Shown here: positions 51,639 through 61,270 of the stretch, piece after piece
How positions within the stretch are numbered: the stretch's first letter is position 1
Layout of the letters: each line of letters begins with the position of its first letter
NCBI GenBank assembly: GCA_949358305.1
Contig: OX442322.1
Coordinates: 558,001 to 622,000, forward strand
DNA: 64,000 bases
Direction: 5' to 3'
DNA from: Strigamia acuminata
Lineage: Eukaryota; Arthropoda; Chilopoda; Geophilomorpha; Linotaeniidae
The notes under the pieces: model-generated
Told to the model about the DNA's origin: nothing
The model's database searches: none
Seen by the model: only the letters and a program-made list of their open reading frames with translations
Translations under genes and position numbers: made by a program

Positions 51639-54600
51639 ATGTACCGCATTTTTGAAGAAGAAGAGGGAAGATGGAAGTTTGGCAAAGGATTTCAAGTTAA
51701 ACATTAGCTTAGATAAACTCCAGAAGAAATGTAACGAATTCGTAGACTATAAGAAGGTAGTGTCTAATCACTATGAACTTTTATCTTCTATTTTCGAGGG
51801 CCATTCCCGAAAATATTCCGTAGTGTTCGATGAAACACTCGCTTCGATCGAAGCCGTAATGACGTCAGCTGCGGGAAATATGCGATTATTGGCGTCGGAA
51901 GTAGCAACCGATATGCACTCGTGCAAATTAAGGGTTGTGTTGATATGTAAATATCAACATTCAACAAAACCGAAACCCTGTTACTTTACCTTAACGGCAG
52001 GGCCATACGTCATGTTTGGAGACGCCATCGACGAAATTATCAGTTTGGCCACTACTCGTCTGGTCGAGAAAAACGTTGAATTTGAAGAGAAATACGACTA
52101 TTTCAGCTTCGTCAACGTGGAAAGCATTAAAATCGACGTAGATTTATTGATTCAAAAAGGCTCGCAAACGTTAGCGATACCGACGACCGATTCGAGCACA
52201 GATTTGCCGGCTGATATTCGAAATAAGAAGGCAGTATTGACCTTCAGAATGGACGTGCGGAAATCTTTTGTGTGGGCCGTGCTGGCAGCCATGCATCCGC
52301 TGGCCAACAATGCCGATCGTATAACAAATTATGCGAAGTACAAGCACGAATTGAACTTGCAAGGCTTAGAATTCCCGTTGTCTTTTAGAAACGTAGAAAA
52401 ATTTCAGTTGCTGAATCCCGATATCGAAATAAATATTTATTTTTGTGTTGGCGATCGCGTGGATAGATGCGTTAGCGTTCACAGAAACAGGAAACACCAC
52501 GTCGATCTATTCTTTTACGGAAACAATCGCTACGGACTGCTGAGGAATGCAAAACGATTGCTGGGATATTTTCCGTGTCATTACTGCGATAACCAATTCA
52601 AGAGCTGCGCGGCTAGAGACAAACACCTGGCAATATTTCACTCCGTTGCGGATGAATCGTCTTATCGGGAACTGGACGAAAGTCTGCGCAGAAAAAAAGC
52701 CGTCGTAAATGTCCAGAACTCGGATCAAAAAAGCTTTTTGTGGGCTGTGTTGTCTGCCTTGTATCCAACGCCCGACAATGTTTGCAGAGCGGCTTATTAC
52801 AAACAGTTTATGGACAAACTCGATCTCGAAGGGCTCGTTTTTCCTGTCGAAGTCTTAATTTTTGAACGTAAAAACACCGATCTCAATATTAACATTTTTG
52901 AGCTGGTGACCAAGTCAAAGATCGTGCCGATCAAAGTCGATGTTCTCACAAAACGTTTGTCAACGATAAACTTGCTCAAGATGCAAGACCATTACATGTG
53001 GATAAAAGATTTTTCTCGACTAATGAGTACGAATGATCACCACAAGCGACATTACTGCCCAAACTGCATGAACGGCTATTCGAGCGCCACCGTACTCGCG
53101 AAACACAAACGATTCTGCGGAAAAAACGAGGCCTGCGACACCAAATGTCCGCAAGCTGGAACCGTCTGCACGTTTAAAGGCGAGAATAAAAAATATCCTT
53201 TACCGTGCGTTTGCTACGCCGATTTCGAGGCGTTTTTGGTGCCCGACGAGGAGAACGAACACACGTTGCATTCGGTCACCATTAATTCCCACGAGCTCTG
53301 CGGATACGCGTTTAAAATAGTTTGCACAGAGAACGAAGCTTTTTCCAGGCCGTTACGGCTGTACAGAGGGCCGAACGTTGTCGATCATTTTTTGCAATCG
53401 TTGCGCGAGGAAATTAAAGCCGTGGTTCGGCAATTTTCCGAATTGGAAACGCGATTCGATCCCGAGACGATGACTCCGCTTCATTGGAACGCCTACAGGA
53501 ATGCAACAACGTGTTTCTTATGCGGCGGCGTGTTCACCAAAGAAAAAGGCTGGACTAAAGTGTTGGATCACAACCATTTCACCAGTGAGTATCGCGGGGC
53601 CGCGCACGCCAAATGTAACCTCAACTATCATTGGCGGAAATCCGTGCCTATAATTTTTCACAATGGAAAAAAGTACGATTTCCATCTGATATTGCCGCAT
53701 TTGACCCGCGCGTCAGAAAAAGTGACCATAATTGCCAAAAACACCGAGCTGTACAAATCTTTCACGCTGAGAATTGATACCGGCGATGTTCCAGAAGTGC
53801 ACCGTTACGTAACCCTGAAATTTATGGACTCGTTTCTTTTCCTTTCGAGCAGTTTAGCCAATTTGGCCAAAAGTTTAGACGAGTCGCAGTTCGTTGTCTT
53901 TCGAAGCGAGTTCGAGGGCGAGGCAATCTCCTTTTAAGAAAAGGAGTGTACCCATACGCATACATGACCGACACGTTTAAATTTGAAGAAGATCAACTGC
54001 CGGCGATGGACAAATTTTACGACATAACCAAAGATGACTATCATTACGCCCAGTTAGTGTGGAATAAATTCGGTCTTCAAAACTTGGGCGAATACCACGA
54101 TTTATATTTGAAGACCGACACGCTACTTTTGTCAGACATATTCGAACAATTTAGAAAAATGTGCTTGAAACACTACAAGCTTGACCCTTGTCACTATATA
54201 ACGTTTCCCAGTCTGACATTTGACGCCGCGCTGCTCTTCAGCGATGTAAAGCTAGAACTCATGTCCGACCCCGATATGTACGTGTTCATCGAAAGAGGCA
54301 TAAGAGGCGGGGTTGCCACGATCAGCCAACGCTATGCCAAAGCTAACAATCCTCTCCTGGCATCGGGATATGACCCAGAGAAACCAGAGAGTTACATCGT
54401 CTACCTCGATGCCAACTCCATGTACTCCTGGGCAATGTGCAAACCGCTGCCCGTCGGAAAATTTGCTTTCGATGAAAACTTGGCCGAATGGACGCAAGAT
54501 CGTATTTTGACTATGAAAGAGGACGATGAGACGGGATGCATCTTGGAAGTGGATCTGGGATATCCTGCCGAACTGCATTCGTCCCACAACTGTCTGCCTT

Positions 54601-55604
54601 TGGCTCCAGAAATGATGCGCCTTGCGGACGACACTTGTCCCAGATTGATCCCTCATTTGCAAGGCCGATGCAATTACATATTGCATTACAGAGCTCTGCA
54701 ATTGTACTTGTCCCTCGGCATGACGTTGATAAAAATCAAACGAGTGCTGACGTTTGAACAACGACCGTGGTTGGGCGAGTATATCGCGCTGAACATCGAG
54801 AAACGCAAGTCCGCTAGCACTACTTTCGAGCAGGAGTTGGCGAAACTTGCCTGTAATGCCTGTTACGGGAAAACGATGCAGGACGTGAGGAAATATCGGC
54901 AATTCTATCTGGTGAATAACCTGAAGGATTTGTCTAAGCACGTGGCGCACGCGGGCTATAAGGGTAAAAAAATTTTAGCGGAAGGATTGGTGCTAGTCAA
55001 ACGTCGCAAGCTGGAATTGACCTTAGATAAACCTATTTACAGCGGACTAACCATCCTGGACTTGTCAAAATGCTTGCTGTATGACTTTCACTATAACGTC
55101 ATGAGAAAAAAATTCGGCAACGATGTAAGACTGCTCATGACCGACACCGATAGCTTAATGTACGAAATAGAATCCCCTTCGGTGTACTCTTTTTTCAGAG
55201 ACGAAGTACCCAAAGTCATGGATTTATCCAACTACAACCCACCCGATAGCAGGAATAGGCGCGTCATCGGATGCTTTAAAGACGAAACCGCTGGCGAGCC
55301 TATCGACGAATTCGTCGGTTTGAGGGCAAAGTGCTACGCTTTTAACGTTAACGGGAAAACGAGCATGCGTTGCAAAGGAATCAAAAGAGCCGTCGTGAAT
55401 AAAGAGCTGAACTTGGAATCGTATAAAACGATTTTGTTCGACGAACGCGAAACAAAACGATTAAAGTTTCAAACGTTCAAATCGAACCGGCACGCTATCA
55501 CGACGGTCGAAGTGGACAAAGTAGCTTTGACCGCAAAAGACAAAAAACGTATCGTATTAGACGACTGCATTCACACTAAGGCATACGGTTACGTAGACTT
55601 ATAA
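51639..55604 (+). pseudogene. Polinton protein-primed family B DNA polymerase (frameshifted)
   Basis: Two long open frames, 51652-53937 (761 codons) and 53946-55604 (552 codons), belong to one gene shifted near 53930. A second shift is likely near 51700: an ATG at 51639 opens MYRIFEEEEG, a plausible N-terminus, in another frame. Part 1: N-terminal domain, two copies of a module ending in a Cys/His finger (about residues 183-330 and 346-490 of the first frame), the 3'-5' exonuclease motif with Asp/Glu (YADFEAF), an HNH-like insertion (CFLCGG...LDHNH...CN) and the NGKKYDFHL exonuclease block. Part 2: palm with catalytic Asp in YLDANSMYSWAM, LACNACYGKTM, the DTDS motif (LLMTDTDSLMYEI), and a thumb. 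It would copy the element from a terminal protein. Frameshifts suggest decay, although sequencing indels are possible. Confidence 0.85.
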
Positions 55605-55616
55605 ACGTTTAAAAAA

Positions 55617-55622
55617 AATAAA
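55617..55622 (+). terminator. Poly(A) signal of polymerase gene
   Basis: AATAAA 13 bp after the stop codon. Confidence 0.6.
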
Positions 55623-55680
55623 ATAATAATAAAACCATTTCAAATTCATCTATTTTTTTTTACGCTGCTTAGCATTAAGG

Positions 55681-55718
55681 GCTAAAGGTTATGGGTTGTA
55701 ACCCGTAACCTTTTTAGC
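55681..55718. repeat. Hairpin between convergent Polinton genes
   Basis: GCTAAAGGTTATGGGTT and AACCCGTAACCTTTTTAGC are near-perfect inverted arms around GT, lying between the 3' ends of the polymerase (plus) and fibre-like (minus) genes. Confidence 0.75.
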
Positions 55719-55737
55719 TATATGAATGGATTAATCG

Positions 55738-55743
55738 TTTATT
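55738..55743 (-). terminator. Poly(A) signal of fibre-like gene
   Basis: AATAAA on the minus strand about 20 bp beyond the stop codon of the 525-codon ORF. Confidence 0.6.
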
Positions 55744-55763
55744 TTTTTATAATGGTATTAGGC

Positions 55764-57341
55764 TTACCATTTACTCCGATCGAATCTGCAATACAGGTGG
55801 GCGAAAACTTTAATATCATCACCCCATGCGGCATGGGTAGACATTTTAATGTGATCGTTATCGTCGAAACCGATGGTTTTCCCGAAATCGTACGATTTAA
55901 AACATACCGGCATCGGGCCCGGTATTTGTGTAATCTCTGCACGTGCAATCTGGAACGTTCGTTTTTTCCCGTTAATAAACAAAATAAACCCAAAATCTCT
56001 AAATCGATCCGGGTGTTCATTGTTTGTATACATGTATAAACTGATGCGAGTTATATGGCCGTGTTGAGGAGTATAAAACTCTCCGTGCCTTACAAAGAAT
56101 TTCCACGGTTCGGGCACCTTTAGAAACCAATCGGAATATTTCGATTGTTCGTACGATATTACCACATCGGCCTGTTCTTCTCCTCCGGAAACGTTTAGAC
56201 TCGATATTTTGGCTTCTAATTCCGCCAATTTCAGATCGATTTCGTTTTTGTTCGAAGTTAAGGCGGTTTCGATAGTGCCGGCTAATGCAGCCTCGTCGAC
56301 GATCGGAATCGCGTCGGTGATTCTCGATATCTCCGCTCGAACGGACTCCAAAACCTCCAACATGTTTTCCTGCAACTGTTTTATTTGATCGTTGGCTAAT
56401 CTGATTTTATCGCTAACCTCGTCGACGCTCGCTCGCATTTTATCGGACTTTTCGGAATTTTCGGTCACGTGCTCGTTTAATTTAAGTTTAGTTTCGTCCA
56501 GATCGTTTCGAATGGCAGTACTGGCCGCCTCCAGTTCCGCTTTGGCCGCTTCGATTTTGGTTTTCAAGCCTTCCGTGCTTTCGCTACTGACGTCAGCTTT
56601 TGCGGGTAACGCTTTGATTTCCTCTTGCAAGGTATTAACCTTATTCGCCACGCTCTCTTCTAAGTTCGCAATATCTTCTCGAGCTTGTTTTATCTCATTC
56701 TTCGAAGCCTCGATGTCGTTTTTGATTTTGTCCACGTCCAGGTTCTGGACTCTGTTTTTTACCGAATCCAACGCGTCGTTTATTTTCGACACTTCCCTAT
56801 CCAGTTCGTTTTTATTCGAGGTCACATCAGAGGTCAACGCCCCCAACGCGGTCTTTAAATCATCGATCGCGGTTTGCAACTCTGATTTAATATCGTTTAT
56901 CATGCCCTTGATTTTTATTTCCAGCGCGGTTATTTGCTGTTGGTCGATTTCCACGCCACCGGAAGCGGCCGCATTATCTACCAGTAGCTTAATGTTATCT
57001 TCTAATTCTTTAATCTTCTTAATCAAGTCTTGTTCCAACGTTCCATATTTCAAAGTAGCGTAGGCAATATCGTTTTTGAGTTTATCCAAATCGACCCCCG
57101 AAGCGTGATCTTTCACGGAACGTTTTAACGCGTTCAAATCGTTAATGAGAGTATCGCAACATGCTTTCAGGGCATCTTTAGTCTTTTGCATCTCCGCCAA
57201 AATTTTCTTTTCGAGCTCGGTTAATGCGTCGTAACCGACATGATCTCCGAGCACTTGATCCACGTCTCGACGTTTACGTTTACCCATTTTATGCACCGCG
57301 TTCAGACGATAATCGTCTCCTAGCTTATTGACGCTTACCAT
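55764..57341 (-). CDS. Fibre-like long coiled-coil protein with C-terminal head
   Basis: Intact 525-codon ORF. A short basic N-terminus (KMGKRKRRDVD) is followed by about 350 residues of continuous heptad-like, Ala/Glu/Lys/Asp/Ile-rich helix (residues about 40-395). A globular C-terminal domain of about 125 residues rich in aromatic residues follows (YSDWFLKVPEPWKFFVRHGEFYTP, then WGDDIKVFAHLYC at the end). Stalk plus head is the architecture of adenovirus-type fibres, and Polinton/adintovirus genomes carry comparable genes near the protease and core proteins, so a virion attachment role is likely. No sequence family is recognised in the head, so receptor or ligand type is unknown. Codon use and orientation match the neighbouring protease. 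Confidence 0.65.
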   Translation of the reverse strand: MVSVNKLGDDYRLNAVHKMGKRKRRDVDQVLGDHVGYDALTELEKKILAEMQKTKDALKACCDTLINDLNALKRSVKDHASGVDLDKLKNDIAYATLKYGTLEQDLIKKIKELEDNIKLLVDNAAASGGVEIDQQQITALEIKIKGMINDIKSELQTAIDDLKTALGALTSDVTSNKNELDREVSKINDALDSVKNRVQNLDVDKIKNDIEASKNEIKQAREDIANLEESVANKVNTLQEEIKALPAKADVSSESTEGLKTKIEAAKAELEAASTAIRNDLDETKLKLNEHVTENSEKSDKMRASVDEVSDKIRLANDQIKQLQENMLEVLESVRAEISRITDAIPIVDEAALAGTIETALTSNKNEIDLKLAELEAKISSLNVSGGEEQADVVISYEQSKYSDWFLKVPEPWKFFVRHGEFYTPQHGHITRISLYMYTNNEHPDRFRDFGFILFINGKKRTFQIARAEITQIPGPMPVCFKSYDFGKTIGFDDNDHIKMSTHAAWGDDIKVFAHLYCRFDRSKW

Positions 57342-57405
57342 GTTTTTTTTAATAGTGAAAAAAAATTTTTAATTTAAACTTTTTTTCTTTTAAAATTTTT
57401 TTTTT

Positions 57406-57670
57406 TTAACCTTTTTTTGAAATAAAAAAATTGTTTGCTTGCCATTGTTTTAAAACGAACAAGCACAAATGGCCGCACGTGACTTCGTCAAAATCCTGGT
57501 ACCGACTGTAATTGTATTTTAAGTCGTCGCCCAAATATTCGTATATTTCCATCGGTGGAGGCAAGTCGCCGAAACTGTCGAAGTAAAGCTTGAGACTGCC
57601 GTTTTTGGCGTACGCGACCCAATGACTACCGCTTTCGCGTTGCGCGTTCAAATTAACGATCCCGCATTCT
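57406..57670 (-). pseudogene. Polinton adenovirus-type protease, C-terminal part
   Basis: Contains the catalytic His (GSHWVAY), the acidic residue (LYFDSFG) and the Cys (TCGHLCLFVL) of the adenain-like/Ulp1-clan protease that matures Polinton capsid proteins. The frame is open up to the copia-like insertion at 57671. It resumes at 63304 after the second ATTCT target copy, so the gene was intact when interrupted. The last residues are FISKKG. Confidence 0.85.
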
Positions 57671-58109
57671 TGTTGACTAATAGGCAGGTGAGTGTATCAA
57701 ATAATAGGCAGGTTTTCAAAACTTGCACTTGAACAGTCATGCAAGTGGCCATTTTATTTCAGGCATCACAAGTGAACTAAAAGTTACATGCATAGAGGCT
57801 ATTTTGCACTCTATATCTAAGAATAGGACAAATCAAAGTTAAACATAAGTTGATTTGTCCTGTACAAATGCTAAGAACAGAACAAATTGTCAAACATAAA
57901 TTGCTCATTTGAGCAGACGACACAACAATTGAACACCGCAGTATATGAGCCGCTTGCGATATAGAAACACGCGAGATAAAAACCAGAATCAAGCAACTCT
58001 CGACCTCGAGACAAAATACGGTTAAACACTTGATGTATCGCAGTCGCATTTAACCGAAATCACGCGACTTTAGCTGACCGACACCATATGCCTGCTCCAA
58101 ATACCAACA
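57671..58109 (-). repeat. 3' LTR of copia-like element
   Basis: TGTTG...CAACA, 439 bp. Followed on the right by a pyrimidine run, i.e. AGAGGGGGTA on the minus strand (58110-58119), the candidate polypurine tract. Confidence 0.92.
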
Positions 58110-58168
58110 TACCCCCTCTGAGCAGCATATGGGGTCCCACTAGAACAAAAAGAAAAACTATGAGCCCA

Positions 58169-61100
58169 TCAGAATTCAATGGATTTGTCTCTGATTATTT
58201 TTGAATTCTTGAGTTCAATCAACCTCATGTTACAAACAGGATATGCTGGGTGTACTGGATCCCTGTTACAAAAATCGAATAGACTTAAATCAAATACATA
58301 ATCTTCCGCAACACACCACCTTTTCACATCACTCATAGTCTTAAGCCGGTCATTGCTCGGTGAAATATAGATAACACTGACCCATTCTGTGTAACTATCT
58401 ATTTGGTGTGTTGTGGCTTGTCTCCACCACCTACTCATATCTAAGTCTTGTTTAAGTCTTACGCCCATGTCGTTCTCAGCCGTGAGACTTAAGTTCTGTT
58501 CAATTTTAGTTATTTCATCATCCAATATCGGTTCATTAACCGTTAATTGATATTCATCGTCATTTGTTTTCATTAAAGCAATATTCTTAGCTTTCTTACA
58601 TCTTTTCTTACGTCTTTTAGTTTTTAGGCATTCCCCCTCTATCCCAATGGATTTGTAGTCACTCACACCCGTAGTCTCTATCGGTGTTGGGGAAATGTCA
58701 TCCTCCAGTGACGTCGAAGAGATTTCACAAACTGTCAAGGGATCAAACTGCCCAAACCCTTCATCAGAATTGGGCTCAATTTCCAATGTAAACTGTTCCA
58801 ATTTTTTCCTTTCGTTTGCAATTGGCTCAGACTCCTCATGTGTTAACTCTGGAGGGATTTCTATTGGCAAATTATTCTCCTTATTGCTAAAATCCCTTTC
58901 AAACTCCCCCTCTGTCTTAATCATTTTATCCTCGCTTGATGATGGGGAAATTTTATCTTCCACTGTATTCACTAAAGAGGAAGATTCCTGTTCACAAGTA
59001 AGTCCCTCATAAACCTCTTCATCACTTGTGACAAATGTTTCTAAGTGTTTTCCCTCGTTTTCAATGCTTTCGCACTTATCAACGTAAATTTCTCCGCTCG
59101 GTAACAATGGCAGATTTTCCTCATAAACTCCTTTTCTGTCAACTTCCCTAGGTGTCGACAAACCAACTTTATCAACTCTAGAAAACGCATCCGTTTCCAC
59201 TTTGGAATCAACATGTGTCTTTAAGAGATCACATTCAATTCTCTCTAAGAGTTCCCCCTCGTTTTCAATAATTTCACACTCATTAATGTCGACTTCTTTA
59301 CTTAACGACAATGGGGGATTTTCTAATTCCAACAAGTCTAATGTTGATGGGGCTTCTTGGTGAGGGGATATTGGCACACCAACCTTCAATGAAATTTCAG
59401 CTTTCAAACTCTCAATGCAACTATTGCAACTGTTGGAAACTTTCAGAGAGGGTTTCAATTCCCCCTCGTGCCAATAACTCCACTCATGTATCTTAACATT
59501 ATTTGACTGAAATACTCTGTTCCTTTCCGGATCCCATATCCGATATTTCCTACCAAATTTTGAATACCCAATTAAGGCACCCACCAAGGAGTGTTTCAGT
59601 CCATCCTTAACATAAAACACCTTAACTTTTGACCCAATACACCTCAGGTGTCGCACAGAAATGCATCTGTTATACAATATATTGTACGGGGATTTCCAAT
59701 CCAAACTAATCCTGGGGGTCCTATTCCACAAGTAAACCATTGTGTTGGCCATCTCCAACCACAAATTGCTTGGAAATCCATTTTCCAAAATTAAAATTTC
59801 CACTCTTTCTGTGATATTCTCATTTGTCCTTTTTGAGATGGAATTGACATCTAAATCATCAAATACCTCTTCATCAATTTCAATTCCTCTAACTTGGGTG
59901 AATTCATTCCATTCCTCTTGTGAAGAAGTTATCTCGGGACCTAATCTAATTTTCCTAACTATTTTCTCCATTATTTGTCCAATTTCAAATAACCATTCTT
60001 GAAATTCACCCAGTACACTCTTCTTTAGCGGTCTTAACCAAACATATTCCGAATGGTCATCAACAAATACGACATATCTGTCTCCCTGTGCATGTGGGAC
60101 ATCCCAGACACTCAGATGTACCAAATCCAATGTCCCATTTGCTTTATTCATCCGTGTTGGAAGAACATTCTTCTTTGCCAAATCTCCTGTCATAGGAGAG
60201 GTCCCTGTGTTCTCCAATTGAACACCAAAAACATCTTGTGACCCATTCATGGCGTAAACACTTTCCTCATTTAAATACCCCATCCGGGTATGCCACAATG
60301 AGAATGGAAGAGCCCTGTCCTTGTAAAACTTTTCTTTCCGCTTTGTAACATTTTTAGAACTCTTTTTCTGATTTCTAGCATCAGAATTCAAGGGATCATT
60401 TGGTTTAATTCTTGTCATACTTGACTTTTGGTTACTCAAACCTCTTTTGGATTTCCCTGAAATCCCCTTTGGAAGACCACTTCCCTTAATTAAGGTTGCA
60501 CCATGCAATTTCCTATTGCTAACAAAACCCTTTTTCATATTATCTGGGTCCCCCTCTCTCTTTTCATTCCGAACCCGGTTTGAATGTTCCATTTCTGTGA
60601 ATTTAGGCCTAATTTCTTCCTTTGTTTTAACAGAATTAAGGGGGTTACCACCTTTAATTGTGGTGAAATTCAATTCTTTATTTCCTTTTCTAATTTGAAC
60701 CTTGTTCAAATATTCTAAATCCCCGTATCCATGTTGGGATTTGATGTTTTGCACATCATCCATGGCATTCAAAATCACATTTGAATCAACCACGTTGCTG
60801 TTCTGATTACCATCACTAGTGCCCTGCACTTTGTTACTGCTAACCCCATTCGCTTCCCCTTTATGCACATGCATTTTACAAAGTGTCAAAACTAGATCAC
60901 TAATGGCCCCTGCCATAACATCAATGTTTTCTGTTAATGCGCTCTTACAGACTAAGTGGGTTAGTAACAATACACTTTTGTCATAATCAAAACACAAATC
61001 AAATTTCTCTTTTCCAAGAACACTAATTTTCCTTTTCAAGTGTTCATTAAGTGCGTTATACACTGCCTGTCCGTTAAAGACATTCTGTCCATGTGTTTCC

Positions 61101-61270
61101 ATCTTCAATTGTGCCTTGTGTGTGTCATCCATTGTCTGCTTGTTGCAGGCATGCACATTGTCTGTTAAAGACCTTCTTATTGCATAAAACACTGTATGCA
61201 CAAAACGTGTACCGCTCAACAACACCACACTCACTAATATATTTAGTGATGGCACAAAACACATTTTCAC
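58169..61270 (-). CDS. Copia-like ORF: eroded integrase plus C-terminal MBD-like domain
   Basis: A 1033-codon intact ORF; a Met at residue 47 (61132) is a likelier start than 61270. Residues about 47-320: unrecognised N-terminal region without a CCHC knuckle, then Lys/Ser/Asn-rich. Residues about 325-560: clearly derived from GAG-pre-integrase and integrase (LWHTRMGYLNEES, GDRYVVFVDDHSEYVWLRPLKKS, NTMVYLWNRTP). The zinc-binding His/Cys set is incomplete, and I cannot find the first two DDE acidic residues at their usual places, so it should not be catalytic. Residues about 620-920: acidic, Glu/Ser-rich. Residues about 945-1003: resembles a methyl-CpG-binding (MBD/TAM) domain, with W-W-R, VIYISPS, DVKRW and DLSLFDF in the expected order and spacing; the FRS Arg position is Lys (LKT). 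No RT or RNase H. A chromatin-targeting, Gag-like or dominant-negative role is possible. Confidence 0.75.
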   Translation of the reverse strand: MKMCFVPSLNILVSVVLLSGTRFVHTVFYAIRRSLTDNVHACNKQTMDDTHKAQLKMETHGQNVFNGQAVYNALNEHLKRKISVLGKEKFDLCFDYDKSVLLLTHLVCKSALTENIDVMAGAISDLVLTLCKMHVHKGEANGVSSNKVQGTSDGNQNSNVVDSNVILNAMDDVQNIKSQHGYGDLEYLNKVQIRKGNKELNFTTIKGGNPLNSVKTKEEIRPKFTEMEHSNRVRNEKREGDPDNMKKGFVSNRKLHGATLIKGSGLPKGISGKSKRGLSNQKSSMTRIKPNDPLNSDARNQKKSSKNVTKRKEKFYKDRALPFSLWHTRMGYLNEESVYAMNGSQDVFGVQLENTGTSPMTGDLAKKNVLPTRMNKANGTLDLVHLSVWDVPHAQGDRYVVFVDDHSEYVWLRPLKKSVLGEFQEWLFEIGQIMEKIVRKIRLGPEITSSQEEWNEFTQVRGIEIDEEVFDDLDVNSISKRTNENITERVEILILENGFPSNLWLEMANTMVYLWNRTPRISLDWKSPYNILYNRCISVRHLRCIGSKVKVFYVKDGLKHSLVGALIGYSKFGRKYRIWDPERNRVFQSNNVKIHEWSYWHEGELKPSLKVSNSCNSCIESLKAEISLKVGVPISPHQEAPSTLDLLELENPPLSLSKEVDINECEIIENEGELLERIECDLLKTHVDSKVETDAFSRVDKVGLSTPREVDRKGVYEENLPLLPSGEIYVDKCESIENEGKHLETFVTSDEEVYEGLTCEQESSSLVNTVEDKISPSSSEDKMIKTEGEFERDFSNKENNLPIEIPPELTHEESEPIANERKKLEQFTLEIEPNSDEGFGQFDPLTVCEISSTSLEDDISPTPIETTGVSDYKSIGIEGECLKTKRRKKRCKKAKNIALMKTNDDEYQLTVNEPILDDEITKIEQNLSLTAENDMGVRLKQDLDMSRWWRQATTHQIDSYTEWVSVIYISPSNDRLKTMSDVKRWCVAEDYVFDLSLFDFCNRDPVHPAYPVCNMRLIELKNSKIIRDKSIEF

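Noticed and set aside
53900..53960. Programmed frameshift in the Polinton polymerase
   Set aside because: No clear slippery heptamer plus downstream structure, and a second likely shift near 51700 favours decay or sequencing indels.
54252..54950. 232-codon minus-strand ORF opposite the Polinton polymerase
   Set aside because: Antisense to conserved polymerase motifs; shadow.
56392..57063. 223-codon plus-strand ORF opposite the fibre-like gene
   Set aside because: Mirror of a regular Glu/Lys/Ala coiled coil, which gives Ser/Phe/Leu-rich shadow frames.
58695..59012. Plus-strand Ser-rich ORF opposite the copia-like ORF
   Set aside because: Shadow of the acidic Glu/Ser-rich region.
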